Part shown: positions 11,501-23,037 of the stretch, piece after piece
How positions within the stretch are numbered: the stretch's first letter is position 1
Layout: every line of letters begins with the position of its first letter
Source of the DNA: Caenorhabditis elegans
Taxonomy: Eukaryota; Nematoda; Chromadorea; Rhabditida; Rhabditidae
Length of the DNA: 64,000 bases
Reading direction: 5' to 3'
NCBI RefSeq assembly: GCF_000002985.6
Contig: NC_003280.10
Location: 1,302,001 to 1,366,000, forward strand
Position numbers and translations under genes: made by a program
Notes under the pieces: generated by a model
Told to the model about the DNA's origin: nothing
Seen by the model: only the letters and a program-made list of their open reading frames with translations
Databases searched by the model: none

Positions 11501-14500
11501 CAGCTTTTTCAAATTTAAAACAAAACAAAATTAATTCAGCCCGAAAATGCAAAAATGCCGAAACTGGAATTTTTTGTTTTGTTGCAAAATAAAAAAAATA
11601 ATCAAAACAATTTAGAAACTTTCCAGAATTTTTTATTTCGGAAATAAGTCCATTAATGTAGTTTTGAAGAAAATTGGCCTGCTAGACTACAAACTACAAA
11701 ATTCGATTTAGCAGACCAATGTAGTTTTGAAGAAAATTGGTCTGCTAGACTACAAACTAGAAATTCTTATTTAGCAGACCCATTAAGCAAAAGTCTTCCC
11801 GATGACAGAGTTTGCAGTTTTTTCAAAGTTTTTTCGAAATTCGATTGAAAAAATGTATAAAAGCTGCTATTTTCACTGTAAAAATAGTTTATTTATGAAA
11901 AAAAAAAACCTATAACATCGGTTTGCTAGACTACAAACTACAAGTTTCGATTTAGCAGACCAATGTAGTTTTGAAGAAACGTGGTCTGCTAGACTACAAA
12001 CTACAAAATTTTATTTAGCAGACCATTTCGGCGAAAAACAGTCATTTTCATTGAAAAAAATGATGTTTTTTCGAAAAATGTCAATAATTTGGGTCTGCTA
12101 GGCTACAAACTACAAATTTCGATTTAGCAGATCTAATAAAAGTGCAAATTTGGAATTTATTTTTCACAATTTCAGTTAGAAACAGGTTTTAATTTCAACT
12201 TTAGGGACAAAATTAATAGTTTTTGATACATTTTCATTGTTTTCTTGCTGAAAATCGAAGAAAAATGAGTTTGGTCTGCTAGGCTACAAACTACAAACCG
12301 CATTTCGCAGACCAATGGCTGCAAAATTGCAGCAAAAATCTAGCAGAAGTGGCAATTTTCGTAATTTTCCTGAAAAGTTAGTGCGCTAAACACTAATGTT
12401 GGGTAAATTTTGAAATTTTTCTCATTTTTCGCGCCGTCTTTTTGCTGGAAGTTAAAAAATTTGAAAAATGCATTGGTCTGCCAGACTACACAAACTACAA
12501 TATCGTCACTAGCAGACCAAAAGTAGGCAATTTTTGCAAAATTATTTTGAGATTTTTTTTTTTTTGAGTTTGACGAACCACCACAACCCGCGTGGTATAT
12601 TTTCGATAAGATTTTGTACCGAAATTCGCCAAAATAGCCACCACCACATGATTTGGAGTAGGCCCTTTTAGGCCAAATTAACTAGGAATTAGTGTAGAAA
12701 AAGTGTCACGATACATATACTCACGTGGTCTCAGAGTGTCTCACTTCGGCCTGATCTACGTAGATCTACAAAAAATGCGGAAAAAATCGAAAATTCCGGG
12801 GATTTAGATTCCGTGGATTTTGTACTAGGAATCCACGGAATCTAGGAGATTTTTTTTCTTGAGAAAGTTTTCTGTAAATTTTCACAAAAACATCATTTCT
12901 CACGTTATGTACAAAAAATTCGAACTGAAAACTCCGAGAATCTCGATTTACGGAAACCAGAATACCTGGAATTTTAATTCCGAGTATTTGGAAACCCGAG
13001 ACTTTCTTTTTTTTTACTGTAAAAAGTAGAGTTTATCCCAGATTTTCACGATTTTTGCAAAATCAAACAGAACATACTTCGCAATTTTAATCCCGGGAAT
13101 CTACATTCCGTAGATTTGAAACCCGAAATTTCATATTTTTATGCAATTTTCCGCATTAAAAAACACAAAATTTACAATGCCACATGGTGCCAGAGTGTCT
13201 CACTTCGGCTTAGTCTACGTAGATCTACAAAAATTGCGGGATTCTAGACTGATTTCGTATGGTTAAGAATGTGCTGACGTCACATTTTTTTGGGCACAAA
13301 ATTCCCGCATTTTTTGTAGATCAAACCGTGATGGGACAGCCTGACACCACGTGTATACTTCACTCTTCTTTTTTTTGTTCCCCCTCCCCGAATACACTAT
13401 CAAATGTATTCTCGCGACAATTTAATCAATTTTCGGCGATAAGTTTCTCGCGTTATTATCTTTTTTTTTTGTCTTCTCTATTGTTTTTCGGTCTTTTCCG
13501 TGTCGTCTCGTTTAGTCTTTTGAGATCAACGAGAATCTTTTTTTTTTCACTTTTTTTTTCTTACGAGATGTATAGAGGGCGTTGTCCTCTTCCTTATCGC
13601 CATCCTCTTGATATCATTTCCTCTATTTCTAGATTAACCTTTTGATTCGCAAAAAAAATAAATCAAAATCTACCTTTTTTCCGGGTAAAATTGACTCAAA
13701 AAGCTGCAAAGCTGCAAAATTTTTTTTTTTTTAAATTTGTAAAAGACCCATCAAAGTCGTCCCAACTTCTCTTGGGTCTGCTAATTATTTTTTGTAGTTT
13801 GTAGTCTAGCAGACCCGATTTCTGAAAATTCTACGTTGAAGCTTCATTTTTTAGTTTAAAAATTAATGTTTTTTATTGAAACAAAAAAACGTTTATTAGC
13901 TAAAATTTTTATTTAAATTTTTTAAAAAATTTACCGTTTATCAAATTTTTTGATTTTCAGGCAACTCTATGCCCTCATCCTGCTCATCATCAGGAATCCT
14001 ACAAGATCAAGCTCCACCACCGCATCCGACTACTGTAGATTTACTAATGATGGACCCAATTGGCGAGGGAATTCCCGTTGTTGACTCATCCATAAATTCA
14101 AATTATTCCACACCGCCTATAATCAATAATTCTATACCAGAAAGCATCAAAAAATCGTCAGAAGACCTATCGGAGAAAAAAGGAGGCAAAAAATTGTCAA
14201 TGTTCATACCGAAACGTCGGACAAAAACCGTCTCGACTAGCTCGATTGACGAGACTCCGACCACTGCTGAGCCATTTTCTGCTTCAGGACTTTTCAAGTT
14301 TACGCGCGAGAAGAGGAGATCGAAAAAGGAAAATGAGGCGAACTTGAGGGCTTCTGTATGGTGAGTTTGGGGTGAAAATTGCGAAAAACTGATTTTTTTA
14401 ATAGAAAAATAAAATATTTTCGGTTTTTTGGACCGAAAATCGAGAATTTTCAATTAAAAAAAAGGGTTTTTTTTTTCAATTTACTCTGAAAAAATATTGT

Positions 14501-17500
14501 AAAATTGAAAAAAAAATTAGGTTTTTTTTGGATTTTCCTTTTTTATGTTATCTAAAAGTGTCAATTTCCGAAATTTCGTTGAAAAACCACTAAAAATCGG
14601 CTTTTTCCGATTTTTTGTTAACCGAAATTTTTTTAACCGGAAATTTCGATCTACATCTACCTAAAAATGTAAATTATTTTAAAAAACTTGCTGAATTTTG
14701 TCGAAAAACTCCGATAATTTGAAAAAAAAAACTAAATTTTAGTTTAAAAAAAACTGGTAATTTTCGATATTTTCCAAAAAAAAAAACCCAAAAAATCCGC
14801 AAAAAATCGCAAAATTCCACATTTATCAAATTTTCAGCATGGACGACACTCACAGCACGGCGAGCAGCTCAAAATCCGACGATAAAATGCTCAATGGCTC
14901 GGCGCCGGCTCACTCACTGTTGGATGCTCCAATTGATGAAAAACCGAAGAATCTTCCCGTTGTCGACGACGAGGGATATATTGTTCGAACGACGACAACT
15001 TCTGAAAATAATGCCGACTCATCAAATCCAACAGCATGGTCCAGTTGTTCTAGTGATGAGGAGGAGGACGAGGATGAGCTTCAAAAGTCGAGAATACGGA
15101 AAATGACGATTTCCGATCGACCTGTACATATTAATGCGTCGGTTGATGAATTGAGAGATGCTATTGGAAGTATTACGTTGACGAGGAGTACCACTTTTGA
15201 AAGGGTTCGTTTTTAAGGGGAAAAAATCAATTAAAAAACGAAGAAATTGGTCTGCTAGACTACAAACTACACAACTGGATGAGTCTGCGAGACTAGTATA
15301 AACTAGAAAAAAATTAGAGAAACCAACAAAAAAATTACAGTCGGAAATGGACAATTATGTACTATTAAAGTTGGGTCTGCTAAATCTAGTTTTGTAGTTT
15401 GTAGTCTAGCAGACCATATTTCTTCAAACCCACTTGGGTCTGCTAAATCGAAAATTGTAGTTTGTAGCCTAGCAGACCCAAAATTTTCAATTTTCGCAAA
15501 TTGGAAACTTGATGAGTTTTTCATTTTTTCAGTGTGGAAATGAATATTTTTCGAATAGAAATTTTAAAAATTCAAGTGTTTTGCGATTTTTAAGTGGAAA
15601 ATTTTGCAATTTTTGTGTTTTAAGACAAAAGTGCGTATTTTCATATAAAATTCTGAAAAAATCAGAACTTTCGGCGGAAAATTGATCCAATTTTGAAATT
15701 TTTGAGTGAATTAGCATTGTATTCCAAAAAAAAAAAACTAATAAAAAATAAAAATTTTAAGCTGACAACAAACAGTTTTTAATATTGGTCTGCTAAATCG
15801 AAAATTTTAGTTTGTAGTCTAGCAGACCCAAACTTTTGTGTTTTTAGATTAAAAAACACAGTTTCAAAGAAAAAATGCCTGTTTTTACCAAGTTTCTTGG
15901 CTTTTCAGCTCAAATTTCCCGGTTTTAAATGCGAATTTCATAGATTTCTCAACAAAAAAATTCAAAATTCCATTAAAAATGGCTGAAACCTCAAAATTTT
16001 GACAATTTGTAGGGTCTGCTAAATCGAAAATTGTAGTTTGTAGCCTAGCAGACCCAAATTATTGTGTTTTTGGAGTAAAAAAGCACGTTTTTACTAATTT
16101 TCTTGAAATTTTCAGCTCAAATTTCCGGTTTTTGAACCTATTTTTGTAGTTTGTAGTTGAAATCTTTCAGGATCCCTGGACGATTGGCGGAACAAAAGCT
16201 CCACTGATGTTCTCTCAGTCGATGAATGTCTCTTCCCTTCGGCAACCTCTACGCTCACATCACACTGCTGACGGACGGTTTAGGACTAATTTTAGTGGTA
16301 ATTTAATATTCTTTCTTCGATATTTTAAACTTTTCTAGTAGAATTTCCTAAATTTGAAAAGAAATCCTAATTCCAGAATCCGAGGATCCTCCTGCCTTCT
16401 CCGTTTCCATGGGTCATAACCAGGCGATGGCGGCCGGAATCGCACGAGCTCGGCCCCGAAGCAACACTCCCACCACGAGCCAAATGATGAGCCGGAAGGA
16501 CTCGGCGAGCAGCTTTATGGATCCGTGGAGTAGTACTTTCAATTTGGCGCCCAGTGAATCGAATCATTCCCTTGGAGAATCCACGTTTAATTTGTCACAG
16601 TCTACCGGGAATTTATTGCAGGTAAGGCTTCAGGCTTCAGGCTTAAGATTCAGGGTTCAAGAAACTCGAAAATGTTGATTTTTTTTTCAAATTTCAGGCC
16701 ACAATATCCGAACAGCGAATTCCGCTAGCCATGGCCATCAACGAGCACGTGCATGTTTGGTTCAAAAAAGGAGCCGAAGAGTTCATTCAGCGCACTTTCG
16801 GCACCGTAATGATATCATTTCCAACGTCATCAATAACTCTTCTCACGTCCATCCAACACGAAATTGAGCCACTAGCATTCCGGCTCTCAAATGCTAAATT
16901 CATTAAATCAGTGCTCCCCAACAAGCAACTTATCGATGAGAATGTGAGCAAAAAGGACGACGAGATGTGCATTTTCTACTTTAACAAGACCCATCTTGCC
17001 ACGTGGCTTCAAGCACAGAAGCTCGCGAAGCCGGATGCGGCATTTGTGAACGCGGAGGTCGCGCGGTTCGAAATGGAGCCGACGGCACCGTGTAATATGG
17101 TTCCGCCGCTATTCCTGACGTCGTACTGGAAATTCGAACCTGGACACACTGGTTCGTCGAGAAATCTTCTGTGTTTTTGAGAAAATTTGAATTTTTAATA
17201 TTAATTGCGAAAAATTGATGGGTCTGCTAATTAAGAGTTTGTAGTTTGTAGTCTAGCAGACCAAAATTTCCTAAAAAGCGCAGTAATTGATTGGTCTGCT
17301 AAATAAGACTTTGTAGTTTGTAGTCTAGCAGACCAAAATTTATTAAAAACTGCAGAAAATTGATGGGTCTGCTAATTAAGAGTTTGTAGTTTGTAGTCTA
17401 GCAGACCAAAATTTATTAAAAACTGCAGAAAATTGATAGGTCTGCTAAATTTGATTTTGTAGTTTGTAGTGTAGCAGACCAAAATTTATTAAAAACTGCA

Positions 17501-18254
17501 GAAAATTGATGGGTCTGCTAATTAAGAGTTTGTAGTTTGTAGTCTAGCAGACCAAAATTTATTAAAAACTGCAGAAAATTGATAGGTCTGCTAAATTTGA
17601 TTTTGTAGTTTGTAGTGTAGCAGACCCAAATTTTTTATTGAAATTGGCAAAATTGCTGAGTCTGCTAAATAAAATTGAGTTTTTTGTAGTACTTTTTAAA
17701 TGCAAACGCCAAAAATAAAGCCTAATAATAAAAATCCGCATTTCTTTTCAGATCTCCGTGTCGACTATCGCCTCAACTCAGAATCTTCCATCTCGGCGCC
17801 ACTTCTCAACGTGAATTTCAGCACAAATTTGACGGGAAGCGTGGATTCTGTGATGTGTGAGCCAGAAGCCAAATGGGTGGCTGGAAATCCGTCACTCGGC
17901 TGGAATTTGCTGGAAATTTCAAGAAATGGAGATGTGCACGGATCGCTGAAAGCAAGGATATTTATGAAGAATTCTGGGGTCGGGCTTTTTAATTGCTTTA
18001 AAATAAAAAATATATAATTTTCCAGGACGAAGTAAGCTTGGAAATGCTCGATCGGAAGCCGGCGCAGGTCTTCGTGCAATTTCAGGTACTAAAAACTGAA
18101 ATTTAAGCTCTTAATTTATCTTTTTCAGTGCCTGGAAGCCAATCTATCTGGAGTGGACATTTCCCTAGTGCAATCGGATATTTATCACCTGTCTATGATT
18201 CGTAAAAAGGTGCTCGCTGGTAAATATTTTTGTGATCCCGAGCTGCGGAAATAG
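8580..18254 (+). CDS. fcho-1: FCH domain only protein (F-BAR plus mu-homology domain), clathrin endocytosis
   Basis: FCHO proteins bind curved plasma membrane and promote opening of the AP2 adaptor at sites of clathrin-mediated endocytosis. Fourteen exons join in frame: 8580-8642, 9276-9395, 9605-9922, 10440-10564, 10617-10792, 11166-11264, 13961-14360, 14838-15204, 16171-16297, 16377-16621, 16698-17151, 17752-17978, 18026-18085, 18129-18254 (TAG), giving 968 residues. The start contains HFWGDKHHGF, the hallmark FCHO N-terminus. The F-BAR coiled coil spans about 1-270. A Ser/Thr/Pro-rich linker (about 300-680) corresponds to the AP2-activating region known in this family. The muHD covers about 685-968 and ends KYFCDPELRK. 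Two weak splice sites are needed: the acceptor TTGAAG before 9276 and the donor GGG/GTCGGG at 17978. An ATG at 9264 could start a shorter isoform (MSLKVLQ). Introns 3, 6 and 11 carry hairpin-repeat arrays. Vig-1 follows on the same strand. Confidence 0.92.
8713..8985. repeat. Hairpin-repeat units in fcho-1 intron 1
   Basis: Three units with the opposite orientation (GGTCTGCTAGACTACAAACTA...TAGCAGACC), at 8715-8760, 8881-8927 and 8945-8985. A stretch around 8744-8890 is nearly identical to 11757-11940 in intron 6, showing segmental copying of unit plus spacer. Confidence 0.85.
9994..10415. repeat. Hairpin-repeat array in fcho-1 intron 3
   Basis: Seven units in the CTACAAACTAC orientation with two spacer types, CCAAATTAGGGAATTAAAAA and CATGNGGTTATGAAGAGATTA, occurring in mixed order. 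A single diverged unit is also present at 9431-9472. Confidence 0.88.
11456..12522. repeat. Dispersed hairpin-repeat units in fcho-1 intron 6
   Basis: Units in the CTACAAACTAC orientation at about 11459-11485 (partial), 11675-11720, 11738-11782, 11920-11962, 11982-12028, 12092-12130, 12271-12313 and 12474-12522, separated by unrelated A/T-rich sequence. Confidence 0.85.
12714..13358. mobile_element. Non-autonomous inverted-repeat element (TGATCTAC...AAAAAATGCGG family)
   Basis: Left end: TATACTCACGTGGTCTCAGA and then TGATCTACGTAGATCTACAA. Right end, reversed: GTATACACGTGGTGTCAGGC and then TTTGATCTACAAAAAATGCG. These form imperfect terminal inverted repeats of about 57 bases. A third copy of the end motif lies inside at about 13184-13240. 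There is no open frame for a transposase. I recall this terminal motif as one of the very common dispersed repeats of C. elegans. It lies inside fcho-1 intron 6. Confidence 0.75.
13365..13660 (+). promoter_or_regulatory. Single-copy pyrimidine-rich island in fcho-1 intron 6, possible internal promoter
   Basis: This 300-base stretch lacks the repeat families that fill the rest of the intron. It is T/C-rich with CTCTATTTCTAG at about 13621-13632, which could act as an acceptor for a shorter transcript. The next exon (13961) begins the linker region. Evidence is only the absence of repeats and the composition. Confidence 0.25.
13772..16052. repeat. Hairpin-repeat units in fcho-1 introns 6 and 8, reversed orientation
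   Basis: Units at about 13773-13816, 15372-15415, 15434-15480, 15785-15829 and 16012-16052 are in the TTTGTAG orientation, opposite to those upstream in the same gene. One at 15248-15290 keeps the other orientation and is degraded. Confidence 0.8.
17218..17627. repeat. Hairpin-repeat array with two alternating unit types, fcho-1 intron 11
   Basis: Six units. From the third on, a CTAATTAAGAGTTTG type alternates with a CTAAATTTGATTTTG type, sharing the spacer AAAATTTATTAAAAACTGCA, with a period near 147 bases (CTAATTAAG at 17372 and 17519). This is a second, independent higher-order array of the same family. Confidence 0.88.
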
Positions 18255-18417
18255 AGAAGATGAAGAGCTTTTTAATTTGATTTTTGTTTTAATTTTTCTG
18301 TGTAAATATAGCATAATTCTCGCGAAATCTGTGATTTTAACAAACTTTCAACTTCTAGTTTTCCAATTTTTCACCACCAAACGAGTTTTTCCACTATTAT
18401 TCGTTATCCCCCGCTGT

Positions 18418-18423
18418 AATAAA
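18418..18423 (+). terminator. Poly(A) signal of fcho-1
   Basis: AATAAA lies 164 bases after the fcho-1 stop codon. It is the first canonical signal downstream, giving a 3' UTR of about 180 bases. Confidence 0.65.
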
Positions 18424-19147
18424 TACTTTTTCCCGGCATTTTTACTTTTTTTACACACATTTTGGGCTGGAAATGTCATAAATTTCTTTTCAAATACTTT
18501 AAGACAACAAAAACAATTGGAAAACAAGTTTTCCCCCAACCAAAAATTGATTGAAAATGGCCGAGGACTAGTTTTCGATTTCAAACTGCCGCCCATTTCG
18601 GCGGTCGCATTTGGCTGCGTAGCGGCTCGCAAACGCCAGTTTACACTATTGTGATACGCAGCCAAACCTTCACCTGTCCGATTTGAACAGTTTTTCCGAT
18701 TTTTTTTGACCGTTTTCGCCGGTTTTTTGTAATTTTTTGGGTTGCTAGCAGTAAATCACCGATTTTTGATCAAAATTGCACTGAAAAATGTTTATTTTAT
18801 TCCGAAATAGTGGATTTTGAGCAATTGTTGATTTTCTGACTTTTGATTCGATTTCTTTCTGGAACATTCAAAAATTCCCTTAAGAAAATGCAATTTGCTT
18901 TTTTTATTTTTTGATTTTAGTTGTGAAAAGTGCTTAACTGATTTAAAATATCGCAACGGTGTCTGGCTAATTATACTCTTTTCTTAAATATCGATTTTTG
19001 TTTGAAAATTTGAAATCTAAACTAACGTTCTTGCAGGTATCCCCATATTATGGGTTATTGATTAACTTGGCATTGAAATTATTGAATTGAACAGAAGCTT
19101 CCTGCACTTGGAATCTTATCTTCATCGAATCAACACAAACAGCAAAA
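18424..19147. promoter_or_regulatory. fcho-1/vig-1 intergenic region and vig-1 promoter
   Basis: No gene is seen. At 18586-18666 is a GC-richer block with CCGCCCATTTCGGCGG (around 18589-18604) and a perfect 12-base inverted repeat, TTTGGCTGCGTA (18610-18621) and TACGCAGCCAAA (18655-18666). The rest is A/T-rich. GTTCTTGCAG ending at 19036 is a possible trans-splice acceptor for vig-1, which would give a leader of about 110 bases before the ATG at 19148. This distance (over 700 bases from the fcho-1 poly(A) signal) argues that vig-1 has its own promoter rather than being an operon partner. Confidence 0.5.
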
Positions 19148-20561
19148 ATGAGCACTGAATACGGTTGCCAGGTCACCAACAAGTTCGGTCTTCCATCCGA
19201 CGACGACGATGGTGAGTGGTTGATGATGATGATCGCCGGATGATTATCTTATCTTCCCGATGGGATATTGCGCAATATTCATATGCGATATACTCCGCCC
19301 AGAAGACATTATAAAAAATCGATAATTTGCAGAGTATGACGACCCAAGAGAGCTCATCCAAAAGGTGTCTCAAATCGCCGCCAAGAAGAAGGAGGAAAAG
19401 TCTGTGAAGCCCGCCCAGCCGGTCAAGCCAGCCGCTGCTCCAGTTGGTAAGAATTGGCATTCCTATTCTTAAATTAATTAAACATTATTTCAGCCGCCAC
19501 CAAAACCGACGGTGCTGCTGGACGTGGACGCGGAGGACGTGGTCGCGGACGCGGGGGAGCCGGCCGTCCACGTGACGGAGAACGTGTCTCCAACGAGAAC
19601 GGTGATCGTCCACAAGGCGAGAACCGTCGTGGAGGACCCCGCAGAGGCGGTGAGCGCGGTGCTGCTCGTCCAGCTGGGTAAGAAACGCTTAAATTTTTAA
19701 TTTTTTTTTTCATTTTACTGAACTTTGTATTTTAGACGTGGAGGCCGCGGAGGATTCACTCGCGAGAACAGAGAAGGAGAGGAGCCAAAGCAAGAGGTCT
19801 CTTTCGAAGACGGACAAGATACCCGTGCCCCAAGACGTCGTGGAGGATTCACCCTTGGAGGTGGACCATCTGGCGGACGTGGAGGAGGCCGTGGTGGACG
19901 TGGGCGTCAATTCGATCGTCAATCCGGATCCGACCGTACCGGAGTTCGCTCATTCGACAAGAAGGACGGACACGGAAAGGGCAACTGGGGAGACCAGAAG
20001 GACGAGTTGGCTGGAGAAACCGAGAACATTGCTCCAGAGGGCGCTGAGAGCACCGAGCCAGAGGTTCCACGTGAGAAGACCGCTGAGGAGCTCGCCTACG
20101 AGGCTGAGTTGGCTGTTCTTGCCAAGCAAAAGACTCTTAAGGAGTTCAAGGCTGCGGCTAAGGTGAGTCGTATAAAATATTAGTTTTGGAATTTATTTTT
20201 TTTTTTGTTTCAGGCTGACGCTCCAAAGTTCAACACCAGAAAGGCCGGAGAGGGAGCCGCCGATACTTTTGGCAAGCTCGTTCCAATCAAGAAGGAGGTC
20301 ATCCCAGATCGTGAGGAAGACGAGGTCGTCGTAATCCACAAGGCTCCAAGAAAGCAAGTGCTCGACATTTCGATCACTTTCCGCAACGATCGTCCAGAAC
20401 GCGAGCGCAACGACCGTTCTGAGAGGCCGCAACGTGGAGGACCAAGAGGAGGTGGACGCGGTGGAGGCCGTGGAGGACAACGTCAAGGAGGTCATGGAGG
20501 ACGCAACAACACTCCATTCAACGCTTCTGACGATGCTTTCCCAGCTCTCGGTGCCAAGTAA
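19148..20561 (+). CDS. vig-1: VIG-1, SERBP1/HABP4-family RGG protein
   Basis: VIG (Vasa intronic gene) homologues are RNA-binding proteins purified with RISC together with Tudor-SN in flies and worms. The related SERBP1/Stm1 proteins bind idle ribosomes. Five exons (19148-19211, 19333-19446, 19494-19677, 19736-20162, 20214-20561, TAA) give 378 residues. The N-terminus YGCQVTNKFGLPSDDD matches the family opening (Cys-x-Val-Thr-Asn-x-Phe followed by an acidic run). RGG-type repeats cluster at about 66-80 and around 130-175. A conserved HABP4-like segment with KTLKEFKAAAK (around 252-262) and NTRKAGEGA follows. The C-terminus is RGG/GGR-rich and ends FPALGAK, like the EFPAL end of SERBP1. Codon use is strongly biased toward C-ending codons (CGT/CGC Arg, AAG Lys), unlike neighbouring genes, consistent with high expression. 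I recall it as F56D12.5. Confidence 0.94.
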
Positions 20562-21215
20562 TTCCCCCCCCCCCACTCAACGACCTTCAGCCAACCAACC
20601 AATTCGCCCGCCCTCATTCAAATGCTCTGTTCTTCTCTCCATCTTGTTTTCTTCAAAATTCTCCTCTTTTCAATATCTTTGCCTGTGCCCATCTACCCCA
20701 CAAATTGTTCGTTTCCAAAATGCCTGTTTCTTATTTTTCTTTTTTTTCTAGTTCCCCCATTTAGCTTGTTGTTGTTATCACCTGCCTTATCGATCTCTCT
20801 TCTGATGAGTTGCCCTCGATTTGGTTTGCTTGTTATCTCCCGTTTTTTCTTTAATTTTTAAGCCCTTTGAATCCCTTGATCTTCCACATACACCCACCAA
20901 GACGACCTCTTCTTTACCAAATATTTGACACAACAAAAGGTCTCAATTGTGTCAAGGATCAACGAACTAGTACTAGGAAACTCAATTTGTGCCCCTTCCA
21001 ACCACCACCCCATTGCGCCCAGGTTTCGTTTTAATTGGAGTTTGTTGTTAACAAGATTTGATAAAGCATCATTTTTGTGTTAAACACCCCAATCATTCTA
21101 TATCACACACACACACAAACACCCATTTTTCTTCTTTTTGCCTCCACACACCCCCCCCCCCCCCCCCCACCCAACTGTATCCGTATTTTGTAATAAAACG
21201 GTCTAAACCAACCAC
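20562..21215 (+). other. Long 3' UTR of vig-1 with C-rich and CA tracts
   Basis: The first canonical AATAAA after the stop is at 21192-21197, so the 3' UTR would be about 650 bases, long for this species. It contains a C run at 20565-20574, several T/C-rich stretches, a short (CA)n at about 21104-21118 and a C run of about 18 at 21151-21168 immediately before the poly(A) signal. No open frame in it resembles a protein. An earlier, non-canonical cleavage site cannot be excluded. Confidence 0.6.
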
Positions 21216-21594
21216 AGGGGCGTGGCCTGACACATGCCATTTCTAGGCCGCGAGCCGAGTGCTCTGATTCTCTGCCGCCTCTTTTAGAGAGCCGCGACGT
21301 CTTCTTCAGCGGGAGAGAGGGAGCACCCCCCCCCCTCCCCATTGCTCGGCAAAAACTTTTGCTCTCCTTTCACTTCTTATTGATTTCCCTTCTGTTAGCC
21401 GCCTAAATTAGAATTTTTAATTCTTCAGATTCTCAATAGAGCGAGCTTGCGTTCGAAATAATTTAATTTTTAATTAAATCTTCCTGCGACTCTTCTCTCT
21501 TTGGAAATTGCTATTTCGCAAGTTTAGTAACGATTTTATGACAGCAGCGGCGTCCGAATTTGAAATTGAATTAGGTCCCCTGAGAAGCTTTTTA

Positions 21595-23037
21595 GACTAT
21601 AAACTACAATTCTGAAATGGCAGACCAATGAGAATTTGGTCTGCTAGACTACAAACTAGAGTCTGTGTTTAGCAGACCCATGAGCTTTTGAAGAGTTTTG
21701 GTCTGCTAGGCTACAAACTACAAGTCGTATTTAGCAGACCCAAATTATTAGAGTTTCGTATGGGTCTGCTGGACTACAAACTACAATTATTTAACAGACC
21801 AATCTTAAATTAAAAATTGACTGAATTTAGGGATTTTTTTTTCAGTTTTTAGCTCTCAAGACACTGTTTACAGCAGAAGAGAAGTACAATTCATTTTATT
21901 TTTAAAAAAAATGCTCAAAAATGGTTTTTCCCTTAAATTGGTCTGCTAGACTACAAACTACACAAAAGAATTAGACCCAAGCTGACGTGAGTTTTGGCCG
22001 ATTTTTGAAAGTTTTATCATGTTTTGAATGAATTGTGCTGCTGTGTAACAGATAATTTTTCAAATATTCAGTTTTTGTCAACATTTTGCGAAAATTAGAG
22101 CTTCGAAATGGGCCCCCCAAATTGGTCTGCTAGACTACAAACTACATTTTGTATTTAGCAGACCAAAATCTTGAAGACCCCGCGAAAAGTTGTATTTTTT
22201 CTCCAATTTCCCCTTCCTTTTCCTAATTGAATTCCGTGCAATTCAGTGCCCCCCACCCGAAGCTTCTTCTCTTGTCTGACCTAATTTGATCTACCGGGAT
22301 ATCGGAGTGTCGTAGTGCTGCCACGTCATTTTTTTCTGTGTCTCCTTAAATACATACTAATTTTCAATTCTAGAGAATAGGAAATTTATGTAGACTATTA
22401 ATATTAATGTTTAAATAAATTTATGAGGAGGGTTTTGTGTTTTGGGTCTGCTAGGCTACAAACTACGAAAATTTGTTTAGCAGACCCATTTTTTTTCGAT
22501 TTTTCGATTTTTTTTTTACTTAAAACTACACTTTGTCTCGTTTTTTAGCGATAATTAAAAAGTTCTGACTCAATTTTCAAATTTCCGGGGTACTGTAGCG
22601 CCACAAGTACGCAAACACCGAGCATCTTACGACAAAATGCACAGAAACTTAAAATTGTCTGAAAAAGATGGACCAGGGGGTAAAAAAAGGCCCTGAGTTT
22701 GAATTTCATAATGAAAAATTGCTAAAATTCATAGAATTCAAGTCATTTTTTAGTTTCTAGTTATCAATTTTAAAAAGTATACGTTTTTTCTAAAATTCCG
22801 CTGTAAACTACAAACTACATTTTGCCACGTCATCGTTTTATGCCCCATATCCACGTATTCATTAGAAATTCTGTAATTCCTGAATTCATTTTGGCATGCA
22901 TTCTATCTATAAAAAAGAAGATCGAGAAGAAGAAGAAAATGAAAAAATTCGGCGTCTTCATGTGCTCCTTAATCTATTCCAACATTTTTTTTTTGGTCTG
23001 CCAGACTACAAACTACAGATTTAGAACTAGCAGACCT
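21595..23037. repeat. Hairpin-repeat units upstream of jip-1
   Basis: About eight units in the CTACAAACTAC orientation at 21595-21805 (four), 21938-21975, 22125-22165, 22443-22485 and 22993-23037, interspersed with TACTGTAG-type elements. Confidence 0.8.

Noticed and set aside
13259..13645. Plus-strand 128-codon open frame in fcho-1 intron 6
   Set aside because: It starts inside a transposon end, and the rest is pyrimidine-rich (Phe/Ser/Leu) translation of low-complexity DNA.
19474..20576. Several open frames in other frames of vig-1, both strands
   Set aside because: They are shadows of the GC-rich, codon-biased vig-1 exons. Only the VIG frame joins across all four introns and matches its family.
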